The notes below the pieces were generated by a model. The model was not told the origin of the DNA, did no database searches, and worked only from the letters and a program-made list of their open reading frames with translations. From contig JAICRU010000006.1 of NCBI GenBank assembly GCA_025937235.1, positions 1-60,759 on the forward strand: 60,759 nt of DNA. The letters are read 5' to 3'. Below, piece by piece: positions 7,428 through 16,145 of this stretch; the stretch's first letter is position 1, and every line of letters starts with the position of its first letter. The translations under genes and the position numbers were made by a program. This DNA comes from Acidimicrobiia bacterium. Its GTDB lineage: Bacteria > Actinomycetota > Acidimicrobiia > Spongiisociales > ZC4RG35.

Positions 7428-8510
7428 TCAGCCGACCAGAAGTGGTATCTCGATCTCGGCGGGCTCGAGACCACCGTGATAGCAGTGCAAGCGCTTGTCG
7501 AAGCCTGGGGGAAGGAGCACCTTGCCCGGAGGCGCGAGGAGAAGGCCGTCACCGGCGCGCCGTCGGACCTCAGGGCTGGGGTCGGGGCCGAGCAGCCCCG
7601 TCGGGTCCACCAGCTCGGACCCTGTGGCTCGCGCGAGATCCTGGAGCAATGCCCGGTCCCCCCAGACCTGCACCCCGCGGGGATCACCTGCGAACCGAAG
7701 GCCGCGAAACTCCTTCTGCCGGATCACCACCTTGTCGGTCTCGGCGTAATCGATCAGACCGTGGTCGGCCGTTCCGAGCACGGTCACGTGGGCCGGGGCG
7801 GCAGAAACGACCCCCTCCCATATGCGGGATGCGAGACCCATCGAATCCGCGAACTGAGAGGACTCGAGGCCGTGGACGTGGCCTGCAAAGTCCACCGGCC
7901 AGAAGTAGGTGAAGATGAATCGGTTCGGCTCGGCGGCCAGGGCGACTGTCGCCTCCACCAGATCGTGATCGTCCCAGGTCGCTTCGAAGCGGGCGCCCCG
8001 ATAGGCAAGACGTGACAGGGGACTCCCCTCGAACGCGGACGGCTGCACCGTCACCGGCTCGACTCCGGCGTTGCGCAACCTCTCCCATAGGTTGGGGCGG
8101 GGAAGTACCGCCGAGTAGTCGTAGCTCACCCCATGACCGGACAGGTCCACCCACTTCAGGGTGTTGACCACGCGTCCCGTCTCCTCCAGCCAGACGAGAT
8201 GAGCCATCAGACCGTGGCGGGAGGCGGGAAGGCCGGTGGCGATGGTGGCCAGGGCGACGCTCGTCGTCGACGGGAAGGGGGCATGCAGGGTCGCCACGTG
8301 CGATCGACGGAGCGGTCCGGCCGCGTCATGACCCAGTTGGGCCACCCCCAAGCCGTCGAACAGGACCAGCACGTAGGACCGGCCCTCAGGTATCGAGATT
8401 GCGATCCCCGGGTCGAGAGGGGGGGATGGAGAGGTCCCGATGAGTCTCGTCTCGAGCTCTGCCATGAGGTTGACCAGCCCGCGGGAGTGGTATGAGGGAG
8501 CGTCCGCCAT
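7428..8510 (-). CDS. Alkaline-phosphatase-superfamily phosphodiesterase/pyrophosphatase
   Basis: 360 aa with the two-metal core of the type I phosphodiesterase/nucleotide pyrophosphatase family. The first metal ligand is Asp52 (VLVLFDGLG), the nucleophile region is FPSTTSVA (Thr82/Thr83), followed by ATGLPASRHG, then VDFAGHVHG and ADHG as later ligands. No signal peptide is evident, so it is probably cytoplasmic. The family hydrolyses phosphodiester or pyrophosphate bonds, but the substrate is unknown. A TAGCCT box lies 6 bp before the ATG, suggesting a leaderless transcript. It is divergent from the nuo operon. Confidence 0.8.
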   Translation of the reverse strand: MADAPSYHSRGLVNLMAELETRLIGTSPSPPLDPGIAISIPEGRSYVLVLFDGLGVAQLGHDAAGPLRRSHVATLHAPFPSTTSVALATIATGLPASRHGLMAHLVWLEETGRVVNTLKWVDLSGHGVSYDYSAVLPRPNLWERLRNAGVEPVTVQPSAFEGSPLSRLAYRGARFEATWDDHDLVEATVALAAEPNRFIFTYFWPVDFAGHVHGLESSQFADSMGLASRIWEGVVSAAPAHVTVLGTADHGLIDYAETDKVVIRQKEFRGLRFAGDPRGVQVWGDRALLQDLARATGSELVDPTGLLGPDPSPEVRRRAGDGLLLAPPGKVLLPPGFDKRLHCYHGGLEPAEIEIPLLVG

Positions 8511-8516
8511 CGATCA

Positions 8517-8522
8517 AGGCTA
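8517..8522 (-). promoter_or_regulatory. Putative -10 box (leaderless) of phosphodiesterase gene
   Basis: TAGCCT on the minus strand ends 6 bases before the ATG at 8510, so transcription would start at or next to the start codon. Confidence 0.4.
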
Positions 8523-8592
8523 GGACTGGCGCAGGTAGTTTTTGCCGATGGCAGTTGACGTTTCCCAACTTCGACCTGAAACCACCCGTGCG

Positions 8593-8598
8593 TATACT
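8593..8598 (+). promoter_or_regulatory. Putative -10 box of the nuo operon
   Basis: TATACT lies 34 bases before the nuoA ATG. No good -35 hexamer is found at 17 bp; the nearest TTGACG (8555-8560) is too far. No clear Shine-Dalgarno precedes nuoA. Confidence 0.4.
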
Positions 8599-8632
8599 CG
8601 CCCGCGGTGGTGTCCTTTCGACCCTCACAGGC

Positions 8633-8998
8633 ATGAGCCCGTATTTTGAGAGCTATCTGACAGTCGGCGCATTCGCCGTGTTGGGGGCCATCCTGGTGAT
8701 GGTCATGCTGGGGATAGCCGCGGTCCTCCGCCCCACCAATCCCACCACCACCAAGATGCTCACGTACGAGTGTGGGGTCGACCCGGTCGGGTCGGGCTGG
8801 AGCCAGAGCTACGTGCGCTATTACGTGTTCGGCCTCTTATTCGTCATCTTCGACGTCGAGGCGGTGTTCATCTTCCCTTGGGCCATAGTGCTGGATGAAC
8901 TCGGCACCTTCGGGCTGGTCGAGATGTCCATCTTCATCGGCATCCTGATCCTCGGATTGGTCTACGCCATCCGCAAGGGAGTCCTGCGATGGGAGTAG
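8633..8998 (+). CDS. nuoA: NADH-quinone oxidoreductase subunit A
   Basis: 121 aa, three TM helices. The loop after TM1 carries [10 protein letters not shown], the conserved NuoA motif near the quinone site, followed by [21 protein letters not shown], the acidic TM2 region. I start at the ATG at 8633; the open frame upstream to 8492 has no NuoA-like sequence. First gene of the complex I operon; it overlaps nuoB by 10 bp. It is part of the membrane arm joint with the peripheral arm. Confidence 0.93.
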   Translation: MSPYFESYLTVGAFAVLGAILVMVMLGIAAVLRPTNPTTTKMLTYECGVDPVGSGWSQSYVRYYVFGLLFVIFDVEAVFIFPWAIVLDELGTFGLVEMSIFIGILILGLVYAIRKGVLRWE

Positions 8999-9486
8999 TC
9001 CAGAAGTTCGGGGCCCCCAAGCCGGTGAGCTGGCTCCTGAACTGGTCCCGGAAGTACTCACTGTGGTTGTTCCAGTTCGGGCTCGCTTGCTGTGCCATCG
9101 AGCTGATGGCCGCCTCCGGCCCTCGTTTCGACTTCATGCGATTCGGGATCATCCCTCTCCCTGCCTCCCCGCGGCAGGCCGACCTCATGGTGGTGGCCGG
9201 GACGGTGACCGACAAGATGGCTCCCGCCATCCGGCGCCTCTACGACCAGATGCCCGACCCCAAGTACGTGATCTCGATGGGCTCTTGCGCCAACTGCGGC
9301 GGGCCCTATTGGGACTCATACTCGGTGACCAAGGGCGTCGATCAGGTGATCCCGGTGGACGTCTACGTGCCCGGTTGCCCGCCCAGGCCCGAGGCCTTGA
9401 TGGACGGGATAGTCCTGCTTCAGAAGAAGATCCAGGGCGAGGACATTCGGGAGAAATGGAGCCGGCGTGACCTCGAGCCCGTCTGA
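8989..9486 (+). CDS. nuoB: NADH-quinone oxidoreductase subunit B
   Basis: 165 aa. It carries the ligands of the terminal 4Fe-4S cluster N2: adjacent Cys34-Cys35 (FGLACCAIE), Cys100 ([11 protein letters not shown]) and Cys130 ([10 protein letters not shown]). This cluster passes electrons to quinone. It starts within the end of nuoA and overlaps nuoC by 20 bp. Confidence 0.95.
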   Translation: MGVVQKFGAPKPVSWLLNWSRKYSLWLFQFGLACCAIELMAASGPRFDFMRFGIIPLPASPRQADLMVVAGTVTDKMAPAIRRLYDQMPDPKYVISMGSCANCGGPYWDSYSVTKGVDQVIPVDVYVPGCPPRPEALMDGIVLLQKKIQGEDIREKWSRRDLEPV

Positions 9487-10138
9487 GACCGCGAATGGAG
9501 AGACGGAGGCCGCTGAGGCGGACGCCGACGCCGCTGTCGAGGCTGCGACGCCCGAGCCCCATCCTCTCCAGGAGTTCGCCGACCACGTGGCCGCCACCGT
9601 GGGAGGTGAGGGCGCCGTCGTCTTCGACACCGTGAAGGTCGAGGTCGACTCGGGAGACTGGGTCTCCGCGCTCACCACTGCCCGGGACGAAATGGGGCTG
9701 ATCTTCTTCTCCTGGCTGTCTGCGACCGACTGGTCCTCCGAGGTCCAGGTGGGGGATCCCTATCCAGAGGCGGTCGAGGATCGGATCGAGGTCCTGGCGA
9801 CGGTGGGTGACATCTCGGAGGGGCGACGGGTCACCTTCTCGACCACGCTCGGCAAGGACTCGCCATCGATCTCGAGCCTGGTCGGGGTGTACGCCGGGGC
9901 CAACTGGCACGAGCGGGAAGCTCATGAGATGTTCGGCATCGACTTCGAGGGTCATCCCAACCTCGCTCATCTCTACCTCCCTGATGCCTTCGTGGGGAAC
10001 CCGCTCCGCAAGAGCTTTCCGCTGCTGACCCGTGAGGTGAAGCCCTGGCCGGGCACTGTGGACGTCGAGGCGATGCCAGGTGGCGGCGATGAAGAAGAGT
10101 CCGCCGACGGGCCGTCGGAAGAGAACCCGGAGGCCTGA
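9467..10138 (+). CDS. nuoC: NADH-quinone oxidoreductase subunit C
   Basis: 223 aa, GTG start inside the end of nuoB. The core contains FSWLSATDW and the family motif [22 protein letters not shown] (split here: [22 protein letters not shown]), then the terminal PLRKSFPL. The N-terminal ~35 and C-terminal ~25 residues are acidic Ala/Glu-rich extensions. Peripheral-arm subunit next to NuoD; separate from nuoD rather than fused. The nuoD start follows the stop directly. Confidence 0.93.
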   Translation: MTSSPSETANGETEAAEADADAAVEAATPEPHPLQEFADHVAATVGGEGAVVFDTVKVEVDSGDWVSALTTARDEMGLIFFSWLSATDWSSEVQVGDPYPEAVEDRIEVLATVGDISEGRRVTFSTTLGKDSPSISSLVGVYAGANWHEREAHEMFGIDFEGHPNLAHLYLPDAFVGNPLRKSFPLLTREVKPWPGTVDVEAMPGGGDEEESADGPSEENPEA

Positions 10139-11329
10139 GTGGTAGTCGATCAGGACCTGGTCCGCCACCTCTCCGAATCGTCGGTCTCGGTGGAGCTCCA
10201 GACCGAGGAGATGACCCTCAACATCGGCCCACAGCACCCTTCCACCCATGGAGTGCTGCGGCTTGTGGCCAGGGTCGACGGCGAGCGGGCCTTCGACGTC
10301 CAGCCCGTCATCGGCTACATGCACCGCGGCTACGAGAAGCTGTCCGAGGTGCGTACCTATCCCCAGATCACGACCCTGATCAACCGGATCGACTGGGTGG
10401 CCGGATACGCCAACGAGATCCCATTCGTGGTGGCGGCGGAGAAGCTGTTGGGGCTGGAGGTGCCGGAGCGGGCCCAATACATCAGGCTGATCCTCACTGA
10501 GATGGCCCGCATCTCCTCACATCTGATCTTCATGGCCTCCTACCCACTGGAGCTGGGAGCGGCCACGCCACTCTTCTTCGCATTGCGGGAGAGGGAACGG
10601 GTGCTCGACCTCCTCGAGGGGGTGACCGGTGGCCGGTTCCACCCCAACTTCAACCGGATCGGCGGGGTCAAACCGGCTTACGGCTCGGGCTCGAGCACAC
10701 GCAAGGTGATCCAGGATCTGCCCGCAGGGTTCCTCGCCGCGACGCGGGAAGCGATGGATCGAGTACTCGAGGCCGTCGAGGAGCTAGAGCTGCTGGTGGC
10801 CGACAACGAGATCATTCTCGCCCGGACCAAGGGGATAGGGGTGCTGCCCGCCGATGTGGCCGCCGCATACGGGGTCTCGGGGCCCAACCTGCGTGCATCG
10901 GGGGTCGCCTTCGACCTTCGCAAGGTGGAGGACTATCTGCCCTATCACCTGTTCGACTTCGAGATCCCCACCGGAGAGAACGGAGACTGTTGGGATCGTT
11001 GGCATGTCCGTCTGCTCGAGATCCGCCAGTCGGTCCGGATCGTCCAGCAAGCCATCGACGGGATCCCCTCCGGCCCGCTCCAGGCCAAGGTGCCCAAGAT
11101 CATCAAGGTCCCCCAGGGTGAGACATACGTACGCGCCGAGAACCCGAAGGGAGAGATGGGCTACTACCTGGTGTCCAACGGCAATCAGGGCCCCTACCGG
11201 CTCAAGATTCGCTCGGCCAGCTTCTCCAACATCTCCATCCTCCCCTGGATCCTGGAGGGGGTCCTGGTTCCCGACATCATCGCGATCCTGGGCAGCCTGG
11301 ACTTCGTGCTCGGAGACGTGGATCGATGA
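10139..11329 (+). CDS. nuoD: NADH-quinone oxidoreductase subunit D
   Basis: 396 aa, the 49-kDa quinone-binding subunit. NIGPQHPSTHGVLR is near the N-terminus (His pair of the quinone cavity), then GYMHRGYEK, the FNRIGGVKP region and the C-terminal DIIAILGSLDFVLGDVDR ending with the invariant Arg. The GTG at 10139 abuts the nuoC stop; ATG at 10211 is a shorter alternative but would cut family-conserved sequence closely. After this gene the usual nuoE, nuoF and nuoG are missing: nuoH follows after a 127-bp gap holding a repeat element. Confidence 0.93.
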   Translation: MVVDQDLVRHLSESSVSVELQTEEMTLNIGPQHPSTHGVLRLVARVDGERAFDVQPVIGYMHRGYEKLSEVRTYPQITTLINRIDWVAGYANEIPFVVAAEKLLGLEVPERAQYIRLILTEMARISSHLIFMASYPLELGAATPLFFALRERERVLDLLEGVTGGRFHPNFNRIGGVKPAYGSGSSTRKVIQDLPAGFLAATREAMDRVLEAVEELELLVADNEIILARTKGIGVLPADVAAAYGVSGPNLRASGVAFDLRKVEDYLPYHLFDFEIPTGENGDCWDRWHVRLLEIRQSVRIVQQAIDGIPSGPLQAKVPKIIKVPQGETYVRAENPKGEMGYYLVSNGNQGPYRLKIRSASFSNISILPWILEGVLVPDIIAILGSLDFVLGDVDR

Positions 11330-11333
11330 CATT

Positions 11334-11440
11334 CCGGCCGACTTCGAGTCTCGGCGACTCTCAGGCGGGCACCGGGCTGCCCGGGGGGCCTCCGCACCCT
11401 TCGGGTCGAACAGACGCCCGTCGGCCGGGGCTCCCGCTCC
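11334..11440. repeat. Intergenic stem-loop repeat, copy A (nuoD/nuoH)
   Basis: Bounded by CCGGCCGAC (11334-11342) and its complement GTCGGCCGG (11420-11428). The 3' foot contains the family core GAACAGACGCC...GTCGGCCGGGGCTcCCGCTCC. This core recurs at 13061, 14051 and, inverted, at 29171. The interior differs between copies. It fills almost the whole gap between nuoD and nuoH. Confidence 0.8.
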
Positions 11441-11456
11441 AAGATGAGGTCTGCCG

Positions 11457-12464
11457 GTGAGCGCCTTTCTCTCCGACCTCTTCGCCAACTTCTGGGTGTC
11501 CCTGGCCGGGAAGCTGCTCCTTGTCGCCCTGATGATCCCTCTGGTCGGGATGGTGATCGGGTACGCCGAGATGAAGCTCTCGGCCAAGATGCAGGCCCGG
11601 GTGGGGCCCTACTTCGCCGGCGGGCGTTGGGGCTGGGCCCAACTCATCGCCGATGGGGTCAAGTTCTTCCAGAAGGAGGACCTGATCCCCGAGGAGGCTG
11701 ACCGCCCGGTCTTCAAGATCGCCCCGGTCCTGGTGCTCATCAGCACCGTTGCTCTCTTGGTCGTGATCCCATTCGGCCCCGGGATCATCTTCAGGGATCT
11801 CTCGGTCGGTGTCTTCTATGCACTGGCCATCTCCTCCCTCAGCACCGTGGGCATCCTCATGGCGGGCTGGTCATCGGGTAACAAGTACTCCCTGATGGGT
11901 GGTCTGCGGGCTGCCGGTCAGCTCATCGCCTACGAGTTGCCCCTGGTCCTCGCCGTGATCGGATCGGTGATGCTGGCCGGGACGATGAGCATGAGCGGCA
12001 TCGTGGAGGCCCAGATCGAGGCGGGCTACCCGTACCTGATCATCCAGTTCGTGGGTTTCGGGATCTTCATGGTCGCCGCCCTAGCCGAATTGAGCCGCAT
12101 TCCCTTCGACATGCCCATCGCCGAGTCGGAGTTGGTGATGGGCTATCTCACCGAGTACTCGGGCTTCCGCTTCCTCTTCTTCTTCCTCGCCGAGTTCGCC
12201 AACATGTTCACCCTCTCCGCGATCGCGGTGACCCTCTTCCTCGGCGGCTATTGGCTACCCGGCATACCCGAAGACGTCCTGGCCTATGCCGGGCCGGTGA
12301 TCGTCCTGGCCAAGACCTTCCTGCTGGTCTTCGCCATGATCTGGTTCCGCTGGACCTTCCCCCGCTTCCGGGAAGATCAACTGCAGAGCCTGGCCTGGAA
12401 ATGGCTGATCCCCCTTGCCCTGGCCAACATCATCATCACCGGAGCGTTCAAGGTGTACCTGTGA
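11457..12464 (+). CDS. nuoH: NADH-quinone oxidoreductase subunit H
   Basis: 335 aa, eight predicted TM helices. Diagnostic stretches: [28 protein letters not shown] near residue 60-70, the quinone-chamber loop [17 protein letters not shown] and [11 protein letters not shown] start. It links the peripheral arm to the membrane arm. Overlaps nuoI by 4 bp (GTGA). Confidence 0.95.
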   Translation: MSAFLSDLFANFWVSLAGKLLLVALMIPLVGMVIGYAEMKLSAKMQARVGPYFAGGRWGWAQLIADGVKFFQKEDLIPEEADRPVFKIAPVLVLISTVALLVVIPFGPGIIFRDLSVGVFYALAISSLSTVGILMAGWSSGNKYSLMGGLRAAGQLIAYELPLVLAVIGSVMLAGTMSMSGIVEAQIEAGYPYLIIQFVGFGIFMVAALAELSRIPFDMPIAESELVMGYLTEYSGFRFLFFFLAEFANMFTLSAIAVTLFLGGYWLPGIPEDVLAYAGPVIVLAKTFLLVFAMIWFRWTFPRFREDQLQSLAWKWLIPLALANIIITGAFKVYL

Positions 12465-12973
12465 CGGCGACTTCCAATCGGACCACCAACCGACGGGTTC
12501 TCCCCGGGATGGGGATGGCCAAGGGCCTGTGGGTGACCATCTACACCATGGTGCGCACCATCTTCCGCCCCGGGAAGTACCTGGCCACGGTCAACTACCC
12601 CCTGGTCAAGGAGACCCCGGTCCCGAGGGCGCGTGGGGTCATCGCCCTCGACCAAGAGGCCTGCACCGTATGCATGTTGTGCGCCCGGAACTGCCCCGAC
12701 TGGTGCATCTACATCGAAGGGCACAAAGAGGAGAAGCCGCCGGACAAGCCGGGCGGGAGGGTCAAGGTCCGCAACACCCTCGATCGATTCGACATCGACT
12801 ACGCCCTCTGCATGTACTGCGGCATCTGTGTCGAGGTGTGCCCGTTCGACGCCCTCTTCTGGTCCCCTGAGTACGAATACTCGGAAGTGAAGATGGGGGC
12901 CATGCTCCATGACATGGACCGGCTCCAGGACTGGTTGGAGACGGTCCCGCCCGATCCGGAGCTGGAGAAGTGA
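12461..12973 (+). CDS. nuoI: NADH-quinone oxidoreductase subunit I
   Basis: 170 aa from GTG 12461, which overlaps the nuoH stop. Two 4Fe-4S ferredoxin motifs: Cys68/71/74 with Cys78, and Cys117/120/123 with Cys127, the ligands of clusters N6a and N6b. The family's EYSEV-type motif follows the second cluster ([11 protein letters not shown]). It carries electrons towards NuoB. ATG 12509 is an alternative start. A repeat element separates it from nuoJ. Confidence 0.94.
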   Translation: MTATSNRTTNRRVLPGMGMAKGLWVTIYTMVRTIFRPGKYLATVNYPLVKETPVPRARGVIALDQEACTVCMLCARNCPDWCIYIEGHKEEKPPDKPGGRVKVRNTLDRFDIDYALCMYCGICVEVCPFDALFWSPEYEYSEVKMGAMLHDMDRLQDWLETVPPDPELEK

Positions 12974-12986
12974 GCTTCGTGGATTG

Positions 12987-13094
12987 CCGGCCGACTTCGT
13001 CCTTCGGCAACCTCCCGATTGCCGACTCTCCACGCCGTGCGGGCGCAGGCACACCTCAGGGCGAACAGATGCCGGTCGGCCGGGGCTGCCGCCG
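12987..13094. repeat. Intergenic stem-loop repeat, copy B (nuoI/nuoJ)
   Basis: Closed by CCGGCCGAC (12987-12995) and GTCGGCCGG (13075-13083), a perfect 9-bp inverted repeat. The core ACACCTCAGGGCGAACAGAT then GCCGGTCGGCCGGGGCT is nearly identical to copies C and D. Same orientation as copies A and C. It ends about 18 bp before the nuoJ ATG and upstream of its GGAAGGA ribosome site. Confidence 0.82.
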
Positions 13095-13111
13095 CGCGGA
13101 AGGATGTCGTC

Positions 13112-13663
13112 ATGAGCGTCAGTGAGTGGCTTGGCTCACCGGTCAATTGGGTGTTCCTCGTGGTGGCGTTGGCGACCCTCTTCTCGTCCTGGCGTGTCGT
13201 GACGGCCAAGAACGTCGTCCACGCCGCACTGTATCTGGTTGCTGCCCTGGGTGGTACCGCAGTCCTGTTCCTGATGCTGTCCGCCGAGTTCGTCGCTTGG
13301 GTGGTGGTGCTGGTCTACATCGGCGCGGTGCTCGTCCTCTTCCTCTTCGGGATCATGATCACGAGAGCCCCGACCGGGAAGGACGTCGGCCTCGACACCC
13401 CTCACAAGACCTGGCCAGCTCTTCTCTCGGTCGCCACCTTCGTGCTGCTCTCCTGGGCCTCGATCCAGGCGTTCGGCACCACCCAGGTCGAGAGCGTCGG
13501 CGAGCCGACCTCGACCGAGGTGCTCGGCCTAGCCCTGCTGGGTAGGTTCGTGATCCCCTTCGAGGTGGTGTCCTTCGTCCTCCTCGCCGCGTTGATCGGC
13601 GGGGTCACCATCGCCCGGCGCGACCTGAGCCCGGTCGAGGAAGAGGAGAGGAGAGCGGTCTGA
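13112..13663 (+). CDS. nuoJ: NADH-quinone oxidoreductase subunit J
   Basis: 183 aa, five predicted TM helices. The conserved segment FVAWVVVLVYIGAVLVLFLFG (given here as FVAWVVVLVYIGA then VLVLFLFG) corresponds to the TM3 pi-bulge helix of NuoJ. ATG at 13112 with GGAAGGA ribosome site about 8 bp upstream. The stop overlaps nuoK by one base (TGATG). Membrane arm subunit beside the E-channel. Confidence 0.93.
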   Translation: MSVSEWLGSPVNWVFLVVALATLFSSWRVVTAKNVVHAALYLVAALGGTAVLFLMLSAEFVAWVVVLVYIGAVLVLFLFGIMITRAPTGKDVGLDTPHKTWPALLSVATFVLLSWASIQAFGTTQVESVGEPTSTEVLGLALLGRFVIPFEVVSFVLLAALIGGVTIARRDLSPVEEEERRAV

Positions 13664-13968
13664 TGCTCCTCAACCAGTTCCTGATCCTGGCCGCGGCGAT
13701 GTTCTCCCTCGGGATCTATGGCCTGCTCGTCCGGCGCAACATCGTCCTCATCCTGCTCTCGGTGGAGCTGATGCTGGCTGCGGTGAACATCAATCTGATC
13801 GCATTCGAATCGGTCCTCCGGAGCCCCGAGGCCATAGGCCAGGTGTTCAGCATCTTCGTGATCACGGTGGCCGCCGCCGAGGTGGGGATCGGCCTGGCCA
13901 TCGTCCTGATGATCTTCCGCAACCGGAAATCGGCCAATGTCGATGAGCTCGACTTGATGAGGTGGTGA
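13663..13968 (+). CDS. nuoK: NADH-quinone oxidoreductase subunit K
   Basis: 101 aa, three TM helices. It has the intramembrane acidic residues of NuoK in LLSVELMLAAVNIN and in the third helix (VAAAEVGIGLAIV). These acids form part of the proton pathway. ATG overlaps the nuoJ stop by one base. Followed by repeat copy C before nuoL. Confidence 0.95.
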   Translation: MLLNQFLILAAAMFSLGIYGLLVRRNIVLILLSVELMLAAVNINLIAFESVLRSPEAIGQVFSIFVITVAAAEVGIGLAIVLMIFRNRKSANVDELDLMRW

Positions 13969-13981
13969 GCAGCTTGCATTG

Positions 13982-14089
13982 CCGGCTGACTTCGCCCCTG
14001 AGCACCCCTCGCCTGTGTGTCGGGGCCTCGGCTCGCGCCGCCACACCTCGAGGCGAACAGACGCCGGTCGGCCGGGGCTACCGCTCCGT
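13982..14089. repeat. Intergenic stem-loop repeat, copy C (nuoK/nuoL)
   Basis: Closed by CCGGCTGAC (13982-13990) and GTCGGCCGG (14067-14075), with one G-T pair in the stem. Core AGGCGAACAGACGCCGGTCG then GCCGGGGCTACCGCTCCG. It lies in the 133-bp gap between nuoK and nuoL. Confidence 0.82.
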
Positions 14090-14101
14090 CGGGGGTGAGT
14101 C

Positions 14102-16129
14102 GTGATCTCGGTGATGGCAACCGAAGCCGAGCAGGCGGTCGAGGCCGGCATCACCGGGGGATTCTGGGTCGACAACGCCGGGATCGTGCTGATCCTGCCC
14201 CTGGTCGCGTTCCTCCTCATCCTCGCCTTCGGTAAGCGGATGAAGAACAATGGCGCTGAGCTCGCCATCGGCGCCCTGGCCGTCAACAGCGTGTGGGCCA
14301 CGGTTCTCTTCGTCATGAACATGACCAGTGGCGTCCTCGGCCAGACGACATTCGAGATCGCTCGAATCGGCAGCGATCTCGTCTTCGAGCTCGGGTGGGT
14401 GGTCGACGGGCTCTCCATCATGATGTACTTCCTGGTGAGCGTGGTCGGTCTGATCGTGTTCATCTACGCGGTCGGTTACATGCACGGCGACGTCCGGGTC
14501 GATTGGTTCTTCGCGGCTTTCTCCCTGTTCGCCGGGTCGATGCTGATCCTGGTGGGCGCCCCCAACCTGATCCAGCTGATCATCGGGTGGGAGGGCGTTG
14601 GCCTCGCCTCCTACTTCCTGATCGGGTTCTACTGGGAGGACATGGCCAACGTGAACGCCGGCAACAAGGCGTTCATGGTGAACAGGTTGGCCGACATCGG
14701 TCTCATGCTGGGCGCGATCATCCTTGGCCTCGCCATCGGCACCTTCGACTTCGCCGAGATGGACCTGGCCGCCGCCGAGCACGTCGAGTCACTGGGGGCG
14801 GTCGCCGTCGTCGGCGGGGCTCTCCTGTTCTTCGGGGCGATGGGGAAGAGCGCGCAGTTCCCCCTTCACATCTGGCTCCCCGACGCCATGGCCGGTCCCA
14901 CCCCGGTGTCGGCTTTGATGCATGCGGCGACGATGGTCACCGCCGGCGTCTACCTCATGGGCCGGGTGTTCCCGCTGTTCGAGTACCTCGCTGCGGAGAT
15001 TCGCCCCTGGATGGTGGCGATCGGGGCCATAACGCTGTTCGCCATCGGCTTTCTCGCCCTGGTCGCCGACGACATCAAGAGGGTGCTGGCCTACTCAACG
15101 GTGTCCCAGCTGGGCTACATGATGACCGCGGTGGCCGCAGGGGGCTACACAGCCGGTCTGTTCCATCTCTTCACCCATGCCTTCTTCAAGGCGCTCCTCT
15201 TCCTGGGCGCCGGATCCGTGATCCATGCCGTGCACTCCAACAACATGAGTGACATGGGTGGCTTGCGAAAACAGATGCCCCGCACCTACTGGACCTTCGT
15301 GGTCGGCACGCTGGCCCTGGCCGGCATCATCCCGTTCTCCGGCTTCTGGTCGAAAGACGAGATCCTGGCCACCCTTGGCTTCGAGGGCTACACGGCGGTG
15401 ATGGTGATCGCCATTGCCGGGGCATTCGTCACCGCCTTCTATATGACGAGGGCCGTGGCGCTCACCTTCTTCGGGGATTACAAGGGCCACGGCCAGCCCC
15501 ACGAGTCGCCGGCGATCATGACCGTCCCCCTGGTCGCTCTGGCAATCCCGTCGATCCTCTTCGGGTTGTTCAACGTGCCCGGCTGGCATATACCGGGGAT
15601 CGGGAACTTCAGCGAGTGGCTGGCGGTGCGGGTTGTGCCGATGGGCGATCACCACCCGGAGGCGATCGATTTGGCCCTGGCCGGCAGCGGGCTGCTCGCC
15701 GCCGTGTTGGGCATCGTCGTGGGCTGGGTGATCTGGGGCAAGGACCGGGAGACCCAGGCCGAGAGGGATCGGTTCGACATCCCAGTGCTCTATCCGCTCC
15801 TGCACAACAAGTACTACATCGACGACCTGGCCGACGGCATCACGGCTGGCACCATGGGCCCGCTCGCCCGTTTCACCAACTGGGTCAACGATTACGTCAT
15901 CGATGGGGTCGTCAACGGTGTGGCCATCATGACCAGGGGCCTGGGCTCATTCGTCTACGGCGTCGTCGATCAGCGTGGCGTGGACGGGGTCATCCATGGT
16001 CTGGGCGCCGGCGCAGACGGCGCCGGGTCCGCATTGCGCAAATGGCAGACGGGCCGCATCCAGCAGTACGCAGCTTCGTTCGTTGCCGGCGCCCTGGTCC
16101 TGATCGTCCTGTTCGTATTCGTGATATAG
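14102..16129 (+). CDS. nuoL: NADH-quinone oxidoreductase subunit L
   Basis: 675 aa, antiporter-like subunit with about 15-16 TM helices and the long C-terminal lateral helix region. Motifs: LIIGWEGVGLASYFLIGFYW (TM5 Glu), GKSAQFPLHIWLPDAMAGPT (TM7 Lys region), SALMHAATMVTAGVYL and KRVLAYSTVSQLGYM. Proton translocation at the distal end of the membrane arm. GTG 14102 follows GGGGGTG by about 6 bp; ATG 14114 is an in-frame alternative. Confidence 0.95.
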   Translation: MISVMATEAEQAVEAGITGGFWVDNAGIVLILPLVAFLLILAFGKRMKNNGAELAIGALAVNSVWATVLFVMNMTSGVLGQTTFEIARIGSDLVFELGWVVDGLSIMMYFLVSVVGLIVFIYAVGYMHGDVRVDWFFAAFSLFAGSMLILVGAPNLIQLIIGWEGVGLASYFLIGFYWEDMANVNAGNKAFMVNRLADIGLMLGAIILGLAIGTFDFAEMDLAAAEHVESLGAVAVVGGALLFFGAMGKSAQFPLHIWLPDAMAGPTPVSALMHAATMVTAGVYLMGRVFPLFEYLAAEIRPWMVAIGAITLFAIGFLALVADDIKRVLAYSTVSQLGYMMTAVAAGGYTAGLFHLFTHAFFKALLFLGAGSVIHAVHSNNMSDMGGLRKQMPRTYWTFVVGTLALAGIIPFSGFWSKDEILATLGFEGYTAVMVIAIAGAFVTAFYMTRAVALTFFGDYKGHGQPHESPAIMTVPLVALAIPSILFGLFNVPGWHIPGIGNFSEWLAVRVVPMGDHHPEAIDLALAGSGLLAAVLGIVVGWVIWGKDRETQAERDRFDIPVLYPLLHNKYYIDDLADGITAGTMGPLARFTNWVNDYVIDGVVNGVAIMTRGLGSFVYGVVDQRGVDGVIHGLGAGADGAGSALRKWQTGRIQQYAASFVAGALVLIVLFVFVI

Positions 16130-16145
16130 GAGAGGCTGAGAGCAA

